From Telopea speciosissima (lineage: Eukaryota; Streptophyta; Magnoliopsida; Proteales; Proteaceae), in NCBI RefSeq assembly GCF_018873765.1, contig NC_057922.1, positions 11,979,563-12,043,562 of the forward strand: a stretch of DNA of 64,000 bases, in the 5' to 3' direction. Of the stretch, positions 10,690 through 22,412 are shown in pieces. The position numbers and the translations under genes are program-made. Each line of letters begins with the position of its first letter. The first letter of the stretch is position 1. The notes under the pieces were generated by a model, which searched no databases, was not told the origin of the DNA, and worked only from the letters and a program-made list of their open reading frames with translations.

Positions 10690-12000
10690 TTGCAAAAATC
10701 AGAGGGAAGAACTTCAAACATAGTGGGCCATAAGGAACCAAGTATAAAATAACAAGAGTCAGAGATGACTACTTAAACTTTAGGTCTCTTGGGGACTCAC
10801 TCAACTAAGTGTGGGATTCACTCACTCCTATAGGACCTCAACTATTTATAATTTTGAAAGACTCAAAGATGCACACTGGGTGTTTGATAAAATAGTTGAA
10901 TTCATAGTTGCAACTTGTATAGAAGATTTACTACTAGCAATCATATTGAAAAATTTTACATTGTAATTTTACTGCATAGGAAACAAACACTGGAAAATTT
11001 GTCAACACGTAAAATTTTATATGTACAATTATTACATGTAAAATTTTACACCGAAACAAACGGAGCCGGCGGTTCTTTTGTAACGACCTTTTCCATCTTA
11101 TATATTTTCATTTTTGGATGGTAGAAAAGTAAGTGAATAAGTATTTTTGGTCTTTTGATGCACCATGTAACCCCTAATGTGAGTTGAGGTTTTTTATGGT
11201 GAGTGAGCCCTACACAAGGGTGAGTAAGTTCCCAGACCCAGAATCTAGTGGTCATCTCCGATCCTTGTGATCTTGTATTTTTTTTTCCAGTTTATTTTGA
11301 AACTTCCTTCTTCTTTTTTTTTTAAGTTGTATCAACTTGGTATTAGAGCAAATTATGATTCTTGTTGTGAGCAAGTTTCAAAATAAATCCAATTATCACA
11401 AAACTAACTCGACAATGGATGAGGTTGCCAATGATCATTTTGCCATTTTGGTAGATTGGAGTAAACCTCTAGTGTTTGTCAAAGCGCAATGGAAGCATTT
11501 TACTCATATCAATTCGATGATTGACAAAATGATAACCATTCCAAACTCGAGGATGAGTTCTTTCAAGCATGGTAAAATGATGGAGCCAACATGATGTCAC
11601 GCGCATTTATTCAACTTCTCTATTTTTTTTTCAGTGACTTTATTCCAACAGATTCCAACTGCTCTTTTCCCCTCCTCTTATACATTTGTATTTTTTACAT
11701 GTAGAAAAGTAAGTGGATGAGGATTTTTCTCTCTTTTGGGTGCACCACGTGAGCTCTAATGTGAGTTTGAGGTTTTCTTAGAGTGAGTGAATACTCCAAT
11801 GTGGGTTTGTGGTTCTCTTAAAGTGAGTGAGTTTGTTGAGATCCAGAGTTAAGTGGTCCTCTACTCCTCCCTGACTTTAGATTTTTTACGATCATCCTCT
11901 TTGACTCTCGAGTAATGTGGTCCCCTCTAATCTTGTTATTTTGTACTTTTTAAAATTTCTAGTTTATAATGAATCCACTTTTTTTGAGTTGCATCACTTT
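10690..12000 (+). mobile_element. Ty1/copia LTR-retrotransposon fossil (LTR-PBS-short interior-LTR)
   Basis: Two diverged direct repeats carry the same words (gtagaaaagtaagtg, gcaccacgtga or gcaccatgtaa, gtgagtgag). One lies at about 11110-11336 and the other at about 11700-11992. The first is followed by ttggtattagagcaa at about 11338-11352, which fits the initiator-Met primer-binding site of copia elements. The interior is only a few hundred bases, so almost all coding sequence is gone. It is a broken, old copy. The outer limits are uncertain. Confidence 0.55.
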
Positions 12001-12746
12001 ATCACTTTTCATAGCCAAACTCAAAGGTTTACCCATCAATCACTCATGTAAAAGCCTTCACCCTTTATATATTGAGTTTTCCAAATATTTCTAAAAAACT
12101 TGGCCCGCAGAATACTTAAAGTTCTTTTTCTTTTTATGAACAAAAATATATTAAAAGAAAGAGTAGCTATACAAGGAAAGAAAAACCTAGCTCCGATACA
12201 ACAAAGGAATAATACCAGAGAATCAAAAGGCCGAGAGCAAATGCACCAGGTGATAGAAAAATAAGATCCCATGGATAAAAAGGATCATAATACTAGTTTT
12301 AGAATTTATAAAAAAAAAAATTTTAATGGGATCTAATTATATCTAGATTTGGATATCTGAAATCTTGGATTCAAATTCAAACAATTAGATCGATCTCTTC
12401 CTTTGAACTATATATGGACTATTTTTTTTCCCACTTCACTTTGGTGCCAAATTTTTTACAATCTCATTTGTTTTTTTTTTTTTATAAAAAAAATGTTATA
12501 TATATTGATTCCATAAATGGTCCTCAACCTTGGGAAATATAAATAAAAATAAAAAGCATCTAAAATAAAATCTAATCAGTTTCCACATTATAAAATAAAA
12601 ATACACAAAAATATCAATACCATGGATCTTGTCTGTGAGCATCCCATACAACAAAATTTATTATTTCTAAGCCCAAGTCCAAACTCTACTTTGCAGCTTT
12701 AAATCCGAAAAATTAGATAAGAAAGTTGCAAAAAAGGATTGAAGAG

Positions 12747-12750
<4 letters not shown>
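12001..12750. other. Intergenic, 3' side of the zinc-finger gene
   Basis: AT-rich with homopolymer runs. No gene. The part next to 12816 is likely 3' UTR of the zinc-finger gene. Confidence 0.35.

Positions 12751-12790
<40 letters not shown>
12751..12790. repeat. (GA)n microsatellite
   Basis: Uninterrupted GA dinucleotides directly downstream of the zinc-finger coding region, probably within its 3' UTR. Confidence 0.9.
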
Positions 12791-12793
<3 letters not shown>

Positions 12794-12815
12794 GAATAAA
12801 GAGTAAATTAACTGA

Positions 12816-13265
12816 TCAAAGCCTGAGAGAGAGGTCTAGCTGATTAAACTCCTCCTGATGCTGAACGTTCTTAGGCCTGTAACTCATCATCTCTCTTCCG
12901 AATCTTGCCACTTGCTGTTGATGTTCATAGCTGATTAATGGTGTTGGAACTCGACGGTGAGTGGAAGCGCCGCCGATATCAGGGCTTGGACGGTGGCTAA
13001 AACCTGCATGAGGTTGGAAAACAGCACTCATCTCTCGGCTTCTCTTGGCCAAACTTCGTTCAAGCTTGTGAGCGTTCTGATGTCCACCTAAAGCTTGGGA
13101 ACTATAGAATTTCCTCTGGCAAAAGTTGCAGGAGAAGACACGTGGCTCTGTGGGACTTAGAGGTGATAAAGAAGATGATGATGATGAGTTCTCTAGGGCA
13201 AGGTCTAGGTTTAGGTTTCGTTTAGGTAGGTTGAGGTTAAGAGATGCGTTTGGCTCAAGCTCCAT
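12816..13265 (-). CDS. C2H2 zinc-finger protein with EAR repression motif
   Basis: An intronless 149-aa plant C2H2 factor. It has one finger at about residues 46-66 (C46, C49, H62, H66) with the plant signature QALGGH, preceded by FSCNFCQRKFYSS. The C-terminus is LDLSLRL, an LxLxL EAR motif that recruits TOPLESS-type co-repressors. The N-terminus is also Leu/Asn-rich (LNLNLPKRNLNLDLAL), possibly a second EAR-like element. This layout fits the small Arabidopsis ZFP1-ZFP7 group of nuclear repressors. I chose the MELEP start. An in-frame ATG 36 codons upstream would translate a (CT)n tract at 13272-13300 into a Ser-Leu repeat, which is better explained as 5' UTR. Target genes cannot be read from the sequence. 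Confidence 0.9.
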   Translation of the reverse strand: MELEPNASLNLNLPKRNLNLDLALENSSSSSSLSPLSPTEPRVFSCNFCQRKFYSSQALGGHQNAHKLERSLAKRSREMSAVFQPHAGFSHRPSPDIGGASTHRRVPTPLISYEHQQQVARFGREMMSYRPKNVQHQEEFNQLDLSLRL

Positions 13266-13268
13266 AGC

Positions 13269-13271
<3 letters not shown>

Positions 13272-13300
<29 letters not shown>
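13272..13300. repeat. (GA)n in the 5' UTR of the zinc-finger gene
   Basis: GA/CT dinucleotide tract ending a few bases upstream of the zinc-finger start codon. CT tracts in 5' leaders are common in plants. Confidence 0.85.
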
Positions 13301-13304
<4 letters not shown>

Positions 13305-13555
13305 AAGATGGTAGACACACGTAGACTGAAATTGGTAGCTAAATGGGTATACGAATCTAGCTAAACAAGCCAAGAGAGAAAGAGAGAGAGAGAATTAATG
13401 AGGGAAGAGAAAAAAGTGAGGAAAAGAAAGAAGAGATGATGGGTGATGGAAGGATGAGGGAGATGAGGATTAGTGTAGCATTATATGAGAAGCAACGGTC
13501 TACTGTTCCTGCAACCACAAAAGGAAAGAAGAGAGTGACAATGGGAAATGGTTTT

Positions 13556-13556
<1 letters not shown>

Positions 13557-13602
<46 letters not shown>
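13557..13602. repeat. (GA)n microsatellite
   Basis: A long GA run about 300 bp upstream of the zinc-finger start, within its probable promoter. Confidence 0.9.
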
Positions 13603-13607
<5 letters not shown>

Positions 13608-14055
13608 AAGACCTGCAAAAATCAGTGGGGAATCGAACTGTTGTCGCCAACTTTATGGCACCATTTGAGCCCATTGTCGGCCCATCCAAAAAATAAATAT
13701 TTCCATGTTAATTAATTACCACTTCCTTAATTCATTTTACCACTCCAATTAAGTAATTAACCCCTCAAAGAAACATATTAATTTTTTGGGCAAGAGATCT
13801 CTACTTGGTCGCATAGCCAATGGATGAACACGTCTGAGTATCTACCTGGAGGCAGAGCTCAGAGAAAGACGATCAAACAATTCCCAATCATGGTCCTTGC
13901 GGATCGGATCATCCGTATAAGATACAAAAAGAAACACCAACAAGTAGAGATATTTTTTGCTAATTTTTTTTTATAAAAAAAAAAACTCTATTTATAATCT
14001 ATTCAACCATCTTTTCTTGATTATTTATAATCTATTCAACCATCTTCCCTTGGAA
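13603..14055. other. Intergenic with a short tandem repeat
   Basis: The word tttataatctattcaaccat occurs twice within about 60 bp (13990-14046). Nothing else is recognised. Confidence 0.4.
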
Positions 14056-14133
14056 GTGCACATCCGACGGCACAGCAGAGGTCAGGTGGCACACATGGCA
14101 CACATGGCCTCTGCTGTACCATCGGATGTGCAC
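14056..14133. repeat. Strong hairpin, 26-bp arms
   Basis: Left arm 14056-14081 (gtgcacatccgacggcacag...) and right arm 14108-14133 are inverted copies with about two mismatches around a 26-base loop containing a doubled acacatggc. Most likely the core of a small foldback MITE. Confidence 0.65.
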
Positions 14134-17100
14134 TACCACCCCGCCGGTACTGCAGAAGATTTTAATAAGATTTCCCTTCCCCCACCCCCCACCCCCCACC
14201 CCCCACCCCTTGATGATTTCCTTATATGGGTATTGAAGGGGTGATCAAGATAAAGGCCTAAAGTGCAAATATGATCTCATATAATCTTGTTTGTCTGATA
14301 GGGTTTATTGGATTTGGATTGGATTAGATCCGACCCATTTGAGAGGGTAGCAGTCAGCAACTATACCTGGTGGATCTGTGCTCAGTTTTGGTTGGATAAC
14401 CTAACCCAATCATGCAGTTTGAAATCTGGCCGGCCAACTGATCAGGGTTGGGTAAGGAACTGTTACTCTCATATCTCACTTGGATCTGAAGTTCTGAATC
14501 CAAACCCAATCTAGGCCAAATTGGTTGTTGTTGATAACAATTGTTACACACTGTGATGAATCAGTCTAGTCTTTTTCCAAACAACCCTCCTGACAATGAA
14601 TTGATCAAATTTGTCAGATGGGCACCTACCTAGCTTGTGGTTCCATTCAATTTACATGCTTTAATTTTCTGTAGGTTTCACACGGCCAAATTAAATTTCC
14701 TAATTTGGGAGGGAGATGGTGAAACTATTTGGATCACACTAGTTTTTCTTCAGCCACGGTGAATAAGAATCCATATATTAGCCGCGAGGAATGTATTCTT
14801 TGAGCATTATACTAAAATCCTATTTGGGTTTGTGAACCCTAGAATTTAAAATGATTTTTTAGTACAATCATTTATAACCAATGACATCTTCTTCAATAAT
14901 GGATCTTCATGGTTCCTGCAACTATTGTTCCAAACCAATTAAAAGATACATTAATACGGATACGTACTTACACACAATCAGGTTACACAAAAAGCAAAAA
15001 ATGTTCTATGATTTGTCTCATGAAATAAAGAAAGTAATTGGTGCTCCCTCAGGAGCATTTAGGATGATACATACCCTACAACCCTTTCTCTAAATACCTG
15101 CAACAGAATCTACAATGAGGACCACCTGATCTTGTGGTCCATTTCTCTTGTTATACTAAACTGTAGAGATATCTAACAGTTGTGCTCATTTCCCTTTCAG
15201 AGCTATCAGGTATGAACAGATAAGATACCATGAGCTGTCCACTCATTGGACCGTCTATATCCAGAGGTCCATATGTTAGTAACCATGTGACCCAAAGTCA
15301 AGGAATCAAGAGAGAGAGAAGGTCTTCACCCAAAAAAAAAAAAAAAGAGAGAGAGAAGGTTCTATGGATCAGAAGGTTAAGTCTGGGAAGATTGCAGAAA
15401 CAAGAAGAGGGGGAGATGCTTCACATTGTGACCACTAGAAGAATAAAAGAAAGAAAGAAAGAAAGAATAAGGAGAGAAGAGAGAAACAAAAATTTATATT
15501 AAATAATACTATAAGATTAATGTGAGATCTGAATCTTACAGGTCGGCTATTATTATGGTGAGGCCTGTCTTGGTCTTAAGTGACAACAAAGAAGAGGAAG
15601 CAACATTAATTCTTCTCTCAAGAACTTATTATAACCAAACAATCAAGGTAGTATATGTCTCTTCAACCCCACAAACAGTTAACCAACATGATTGGCTTTC
15701 TTTATTCAAAATTTTTTTTGTTTTGAAGAGTTTTCAGTTATTTTAACAAAGCCTGTTTCAAATCCCAATCATGAAAATAATATTAGGTCTTCTCAATAAC
15801 CATACAAAAACCAAACACTGAAATGGGTTGTCTCTTCGTGTGGTTAGTTAGAGAGACCCACAAACACTAAACCAACAAGCTCTTGTCATGGGTGATTATT
15901 TCTACATTAAACTTTTAAAATTCAAGATATTCTCACAAACCCATTTTGAATTCAACCATGAAAATAGAAACCCACTTTTTAAATTTAAGTGATTACTATA
16001 GACTCATTAACATTTCAATATTTCAGCTATTCTTGCTTGACCCAGTTCAAATCCAATCATGGCTAAAAAAAAAAAAAAAAAACTATCTTTCAATTCAAAT
16101 TTAAATTAAAATGAAGAAGAGGAAGAAAGAAAGAAAATTAGAGAGAAGAGAACTCACATGGAAAGTGCAGATTTAGGTGGAAGATGGTGTTGAGAGAACC
16201 TCTGGTTTTGCCATATCAGGGAAGGGATGATTAAGTGATCGGAGTTAAAAATTTTCCTGAAGAAAAAGAGATGGAAAATTGGAGATGGTGCAGTGGACAT
16301 GTCTAGTGATTTGTCTGATTTTATAAACTGAGTGGAGTGGAGGAGGGATCATGGGGCCCGAGTGGGTTGAGTTCATAGAAGTGACTGAGTGGGGGTGGGG
16401 GGTTCTTCTTTTTCTTCTACACGTGGTGGAAAAAGTATTTTACTGTGCTATGGTCATCAAGGCAATATATGGCTTCAACCTTCTTGGTTTTATATATCAA
16501 TTTAATTATAGTTTAAGGTCCATTTTAACTCTATTTATTAGTAAGGTTTGAAATGGATATAATTAAATCAATTTGGATCCTCTATATTGTCGAGCTGTTG
16601 GACAGGATCGTGCTGCTTAAACACGATGAGACGTGCAATGACCGTCTTAATTCTGCCCAGACATCTTGCCCGATTGAGGGTAAGGCGATCATTGCGCGCC
16701 TCACCATGTCTGAGCAATACGGCCCTGTCGGGTAGCTCGGCAGTAGCTGATCATGTCAGCTACTCTCCAGGTGGATGTAATGAAAATGAATCACTTCAAC
16801 CTAAATATGATGTTGAAACTTAACGTGGTACCTTCTCCCTTCATTGATCTGTGTATATTTTTGTTTGGGTGGGTAGGGTCTCCTTAATAAGTGTCATGGG
16901 TGGGTAGGGTCTTAATAAGTGTTAAAGAGAGTTAGGGTCCCCTTGGCATGGGTTTGTAACCTTCTTGTTGTAGAAATTTTGATTACAGTAATCATGCATC
17001 CACTGGTTTAGTAAAAGTGAATTCAAGAATTTTGTGTTCAATTTCGAAGCTGGATTTAGGTAATCTTGTCGAAAAACGTAAATCCAATTGTTTGTTTGTG

Positions 17101-17167
17101 ATTTTCATTCTATGTTCAATTCCATAGCAGAAGCAGGATGTAGGTAATCTTGTTGCAAAACATATAT
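14134..17167. other. Intergenic, repeat debris only
   Basis: Includes a poly-C-rich tract (about 14180-14210), (GAAA)n and poly-A runs (15330-15480, 16065-16082), and a GC-richer MITE-like block at about 16590-16790 that shares words with 20430-20560. No coding exon recognised on either strand. Confidence 0.35.
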
Positions 17168-17505
17168 CCAATCAAGGTTCAAAATCTAGGTATCGGACTT
17201 GGTATCGGTCATTACCAAAATCTTTCTGGATCGGGTTCGAATCAGCACAAATCAGTCAGGATCGGTCAAAAAACCCCCAAAATCGTTTTTTAATGGATCA
17301 GGTCATGTATCGGCTAAAGTTGGTGGGTGTTTTGATCTCAGGATCGGATCGCCCGATATTATCCGGATCAAATCGATCAATATTGGTTGGTATCGGTCAA
17401 TAACGATCAAGATAATATAAAAAATAAAAATAAACTTAAAAAAAAATCAAAATATATTCAGTTGAATCGACCTCAACCGATACTGATCCGAGATTCAGAA
17501 CCATG
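17168..17505. mobile_element. TATCGG-rich interspersed element
   Basis: Dense repeats of tatcgg and gatcgg words lie between the inverted ends aaggttcaaaatct and gattcagaacc. It resembles the block at 42378-42660 (atggttctaagtatcg ... actaaaaccat), so the two form one family. I could not define a target-site duplication. Confidence 0.45.
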
Positions 17506-17926
17506 TTTTTGCAATGTCGAGACTTTGATAAACTGAGAGAGCTTAGGAGAGCTCTAAGGCCTAAGCAGGCAGTTTGGAAAAAGCCTTTCATTCTTAATGA
17601 GGTATTAATTTTAGAATACCTTTGAACAGAGAGGGATTGCCAATACCAAAATTCGACGTTTTTCCGGTCTTCATCCTAAAATGAGGTATTTTAGAATACC
17701 TCTGAAAGAGATTTGTTGAGAGAATCACCATACCAACATTCGAACTTTGGTTGTTTAAAGTAGAACAATTGATTCTAACCGTTTACGCAACCAAAGGTAT
17801 TGGTGTCACTATATATTTTTCATACATAACTACAGTTTTTCCGGATACTACAGTGCTTTCCCGTATTGGAAATCTTCATCATCATAATGTCTACAAAGAA
17901 AACAGGATTTCAATGGGAAAAAGATC

Positions 17927-18072
17927 TTGTGCAGCTGTGGCAGGAGCTGCACAGGTGCAGCACCGCTAAACGACAATAAAAACAGGGGTAATGTAGTCAT
18001 TTCATAGGTGGTCCCATATGTGAAATGACTACCTCCCCCTATATTTGGGGTGGTTTTGGTGCTGCACAAGAG
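17927..18072. mobile_element. Foldback MITE
   Basis: Inverted arms: ggtgcagcacc...gtagtcatttca on the left and tgaaatgactac...ggtgctgcac on the right, with a small loop near 18003-18018. The ends cttgtgcagc and gctgcacaag also pair. Confidence 0.6.
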
Positions 18073-21000
18073 CCAAGTCCATCTTAGTGGTGATATTTAC
18101 CGTTGCCAAAAAAAAATCCAAAAACCGCCTCTAATTCCTTGCATGGCGGCTTTTATTTTTTTTGGTAATTTTTTTTGTGGCTAATTAACTGAGGTAATTT
18201 TACTTTATTATAGAATCTTGACCATTGATTTTGGACATTAAAATTTTAGAATTTTTTAAATATAATTATTAAATAAATAATAATATTTGAAATTCATTTG
18301 TAAACTCTTTAAAAACTAACACCGAGCTCAGATTTCATTCAATTGCAATCGGATTAATCCTCTTAAGATATTCACTTTAGTCAAGAGTAGATTTTTTATC
18401 GAGCATCATTTCCATCAACAAATGAACACTGCAGTGCACTGATGTGTAACCAGTGTTGGCATCACCCTTTTAGTACATCATAACATACAATTCCCCGCTC
18501 TAACAGTAAGGGCCTCTCAAGTATGGGGACCAATACCTATCACGCTTGTAACTTAAAAACAATTGACAATAGTCCATGTAAGATTCTCATATGATCCAAT
18601 TCAATACACAAACAATATGAACACTCACATTCATATCTTGAAATCATATTCTAAAAGAAATGTAACTTGATAACCATATGAATATAATACCCAATTTTGT
18701 CCCTAGTTACGAATACTTTAAGGGTTAACCTTGGCCTTATCAATCCCTTTTATATGTCCTTGAAGCAAAGGGTCATTGTGGTGGGCACAAGATGAAACAG
18801 AGACCATAAAGCTGAATGATTCATATTGAGTCATATTATGTGTTTCTACGACCCATGATTGGTTAGTTAAGGTAAGGCTTTGTTTAGTTAGAGTTAAGCT
18901 TTCACAAGATTCCAAATTAAAGTGTTTCTTCCGTAGTGTCATATATAAGTTCCATTCCTTGTCAATTGATAACTAACGAGGGAGACGGGTTTGAGGGGAT
19001 GACTTAAGTAGATAGATTGAAAAGTCTAGTTGTGGTAAGGCTTATTTATCTTTTCAACAAATAAAAAAGAAAAAAAAGAAAAATTTTACGGACACTCCCT
19101 GTAAGTGAACCCCAAACAATATACGATTTTTTGGGGGTGTTCGTGATATACGATTCAATTTAAAGTGTTTCTTGGGTTCTTACATCATTTGTCAAAGAAG
19201 TTGTCAATTCAAAAACTTACATTATAAATTGATTCATCAGAAAATATAGCTGTCATTCATATGGAACGATTTAGAATGTGTTTGGTATGCGTTATCAAAA
19301 TAGAATTTAGGCCTAAAACGCATTTTGGAACCCAATTCGTTTCTATTTTTTTGCTTTATGGTTTAGATCTAGAATCTCTTCTGAGAATACATATCGATTA
19401 TCAAACATAGCCTTGATATTGACGAGAAATGGGCGCGCTAGCTTGTAAACACCATTTACATCTACAACAAGTATTGTCAGTGAATCATCAATATCAAACA
19501 CAAAAAAATTTCATAACCTTTACACCATAACCACACAAATATTAATTGGGCTGTCACTAGATTCAATTAAGTTATTAATTAATTATCAAAATTAGGTGGT
19601 TGTTGAAAGAAGACTATGGCAAGAGAAAGAGTACAAAAGCTTAAAGCTTGTCAAGTCTATTCCAAACTGTCCATGACTAACTTTGTTACCTTGTAAGATG
19701 CAACATAATATGCCCTAGATTCTTAATGGTACTATGACTCTTAATTAAAACATCAATCTCTATTTTCAATGTGGTGGTCCCTAATAAAATTCCTTTTCAA
19801 ACAAGTTGTAATACTAATTTATAGTTTCCTTGTAAGATGAAACATATTATGCCTTTGATTTTCAATGGCATTATAACTATCAACTAACATCTCTCTCCGG
19901 CCCATTTGTGTGGTGGAGCCCTTTCTTCCTGTTCAAATATGATGTACATTTGGAATCTTATAAAGAGAAATCAGTGTACTATATATGGGTTATAAATTTG
20001 GGAAATTTACACTATTTATTGTTTGTTTTTACCATAAAGAAAACTCCTTTTTTTTTTTCCTTTCTTTTTCTTTCTCTTCAATGAAACTAAGGGAGATGAG
20101 ATTATAAGAGAAAAGAGATTGTGGGAGAACCTAATTGTGTGGCAAGGAAAGGGAAGGTGTTATGTGGCAGACAAGACAGTAACAAAAGTTGACCTAATTA
20201 AGAAGCTGACACGTTGGATGTTGGAAGCTGAGGTGTTACCACTCACTTTTGAGTTTTACTGTTTTTTTCTTGTTCCATCCTATCCATAATTAAACCATAT
20301 CTTCTCCCTCATTATTTATCACAAGATCGATGTTTTAGAGTCCTTTTTTTTGGTGAAAATTGTTTTAGAGTCCACTCTTCGTACAAAAGTAGCATGTGAA
20401 ACATACGATATGGAGACAACAATTTGGATCCTCTACTGTTGACTTGTTCAATAGGAACCTATTGTCATGACACAGTAAAACGATAAATGATCACCTTACC
20501 CCCATTCGGATAAGGCGCTCAGGTAGGAGTAAAGTCCGGTGAAACAAAAATTTCTAGCAATGCCAAGCGAAAAAAAAAATTTTTAAAGATTTTTTGTTGA
20601 AAATGGAATTGATGTAAAGTGTTATGAGAGTATGTAGGATTTACAATATAGATACGGATTGAGTTTTCCTTCAGCCATGATGAATAGGAATTCATTCAGA
20701 GTGTGGGCATGAGAGGGTATAAACAAGGGTATTTTTGGAATCTATACTAAAACCTTATAGGGATTTTGTGAACCCTAGGATGGGTTGGTGAACCTTCAGC
20801 ATGTGGTAAGGGAAAACTCTCACCTATGGATAATATAACCAAATTTCTCTTCAGCACAGTGAAGAGAGAAGTTCTTAATCCACAGATTGTGGTGGTTGGA
20901 TGGGAATAGGTAAAGGTATTTTGGACATTCAACAATAGAAGGAGAATGGTAATGATGAGATATATCACATTGTGGGGCACCATTTTAGGAGCTCATCAGA

Positions 21001-22079
21001 GTGTTAGAACCCATGTGTGAAGGAAAGCTTTCGCCTAATAAATAGATATTTTGTTGTATCTCATTGAAAATGAAGATTTATTTATTATATTTAGAATATT
21101 TTTGAGTTAGTTATACAATTATTCTTTGTGATAACCAAAAAAAATAAAAAATGAAAGACCGTTATCTAAGCAAGCGGCATAGAGGAGCATACCAATAAGA
21201 TGCGACAAAACATTATCATACATTGGAGAACCTTTTCCCCCAAAAAAATCTATAATTTGCTTGAGTTTCATTTTACTTCACTTTTTTTACTCTTCATTCA
21301 ATTGACGATGCCATATTATGGGAAGAATATGGGCCTCAAAGTGAACTATAATATGGGCCTGATTTTAACTTGAACTATATGGCTAAACAGGGGTATGATT
21401 GGGCTGGGCTTTCTTACTTTTATGCTGGCCTTGCCTGGTTTTACCTTTTTTTTTTTTCTTTTTTTTGGATAAAGCCTGGTTTTACTACACTTTATTTCTC
21501 TTCACTCTTAGCCAACCAGGACGATATTGTCTTATAAAGTTTATGGACAAAGAAATATATTTTAGAATTATGCTTATGCAAGGCTCAATTTGTTCAACTC
21601 TCTAGTGAAAAAACCTTTGGAATTATCTTTAGGTGATTTTTAGTACTTTGGTATGTACGGAGAGATGACCTTGAAGAATGCTAAATTTATCTAACTACCA
21701 CTGGTGCATGACCCTAGGCCTATTGGGAGGCGTTTGTCTTTCTTTAGTGTAATGATATATATGCCCCCTATTGTGGGAGGAGAGAGATAGACATAGGGAA
21801 GTACTAGCGTATGCTACACGTACAGTCAGACAAGGAACTCAATCCCTATATATTATTAGTTAAACTGGGAATTAGAGGGAAATTAGGATATGTATAATAT
21901 GGGAAAAAGAACGTTACCTGGTTGCATGGCTGACGTGACTCCTCTGCCTAGACAAAGAAGTGCACAAAAATGTGCAAAAACACCACCCTGGCCCTCATAA
22001 AAACACAAAAAAAAAAAAAAACATTTGTGTTCATGCCTCTGCATCGCCCATGAGCTGGTGCAGGCGCTACAGGCCCAGA
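18073..22079. other. Intergenic, nothing coding
   Basis: Holds a degenerate tandem pair at about 19690-19935 (cttgtaagatg...), transposon debris near 20640-21040 that shares the phrase gtgaaccctaggatggt with 29690 and 32265, and a MITE remnant at about 21770-21840. No gene supported. Confidence 0.35.
19690..19935. repeat. Degenerate tandem duplication (~140-bp unit)
   Basis: Two copies share ccttgtaagatg, then a variant of aaacatattatgcc, then a variant of gtgtggtgg.ccc, about 140 bp apart. Confidence 0.5.
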
Positions 22080-22330
22080 TAGCGATCTTATGCCCTTATG
22101 ATATTTTAACTATAAATACTATATAGCTAGAACATAGTGCAGTATGCTTTCCCAACTATATATATATATATAGCTTTTGTTGAAAGGCTTAATTCACCTC
22201 TTTTGGATTGTCACACTATTCAACAAGTGGTATTAGAGCGGGATTCTTTCAAGAAGAGCGTAACAACTTTTTATGAGAGTCATTACTTACACGAAACCCC
22301 TTGTTTGAATATGGAGTGTTAATATAAGTA
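22080..22330 (+). mobile_element. Copia LTR end and primer-binding-site fossil
   Basis: The sequence ggcttaattcacctcttttg followed by a tract ending in caag and tggtattagagcggg (about 22209-22223) looks like an LTR 3' end plus initiator-Met primer-binding site of a Ty1/copia element. No body of the element is recognisable, so it is a broken fragment. Confidence 0.5.
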
Positions 22331-22412
22331 GATAAATTTTCTCTCACTTTACTACATTCAATGAACAAGGCATTGATAGAGAATGATACACTTACAGATT
22401 AAACCAATTAAT

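Noticed and set aside
13126-13314. Plus-strand open frame across the zinc-finger gene
   Set aside because: It is the antisense shadow of the C2H2 coding region and ends in translated GA repeats.
13266-13373. Upstream in-frame ATG extending the zinc-finger protein by 36 residues
   Set aside because: The extension encodes a Ser-Leu repeat from a CT microsatellite and is not part of any C2H2-EAR family N-terminus; it is better read as 5' leader.
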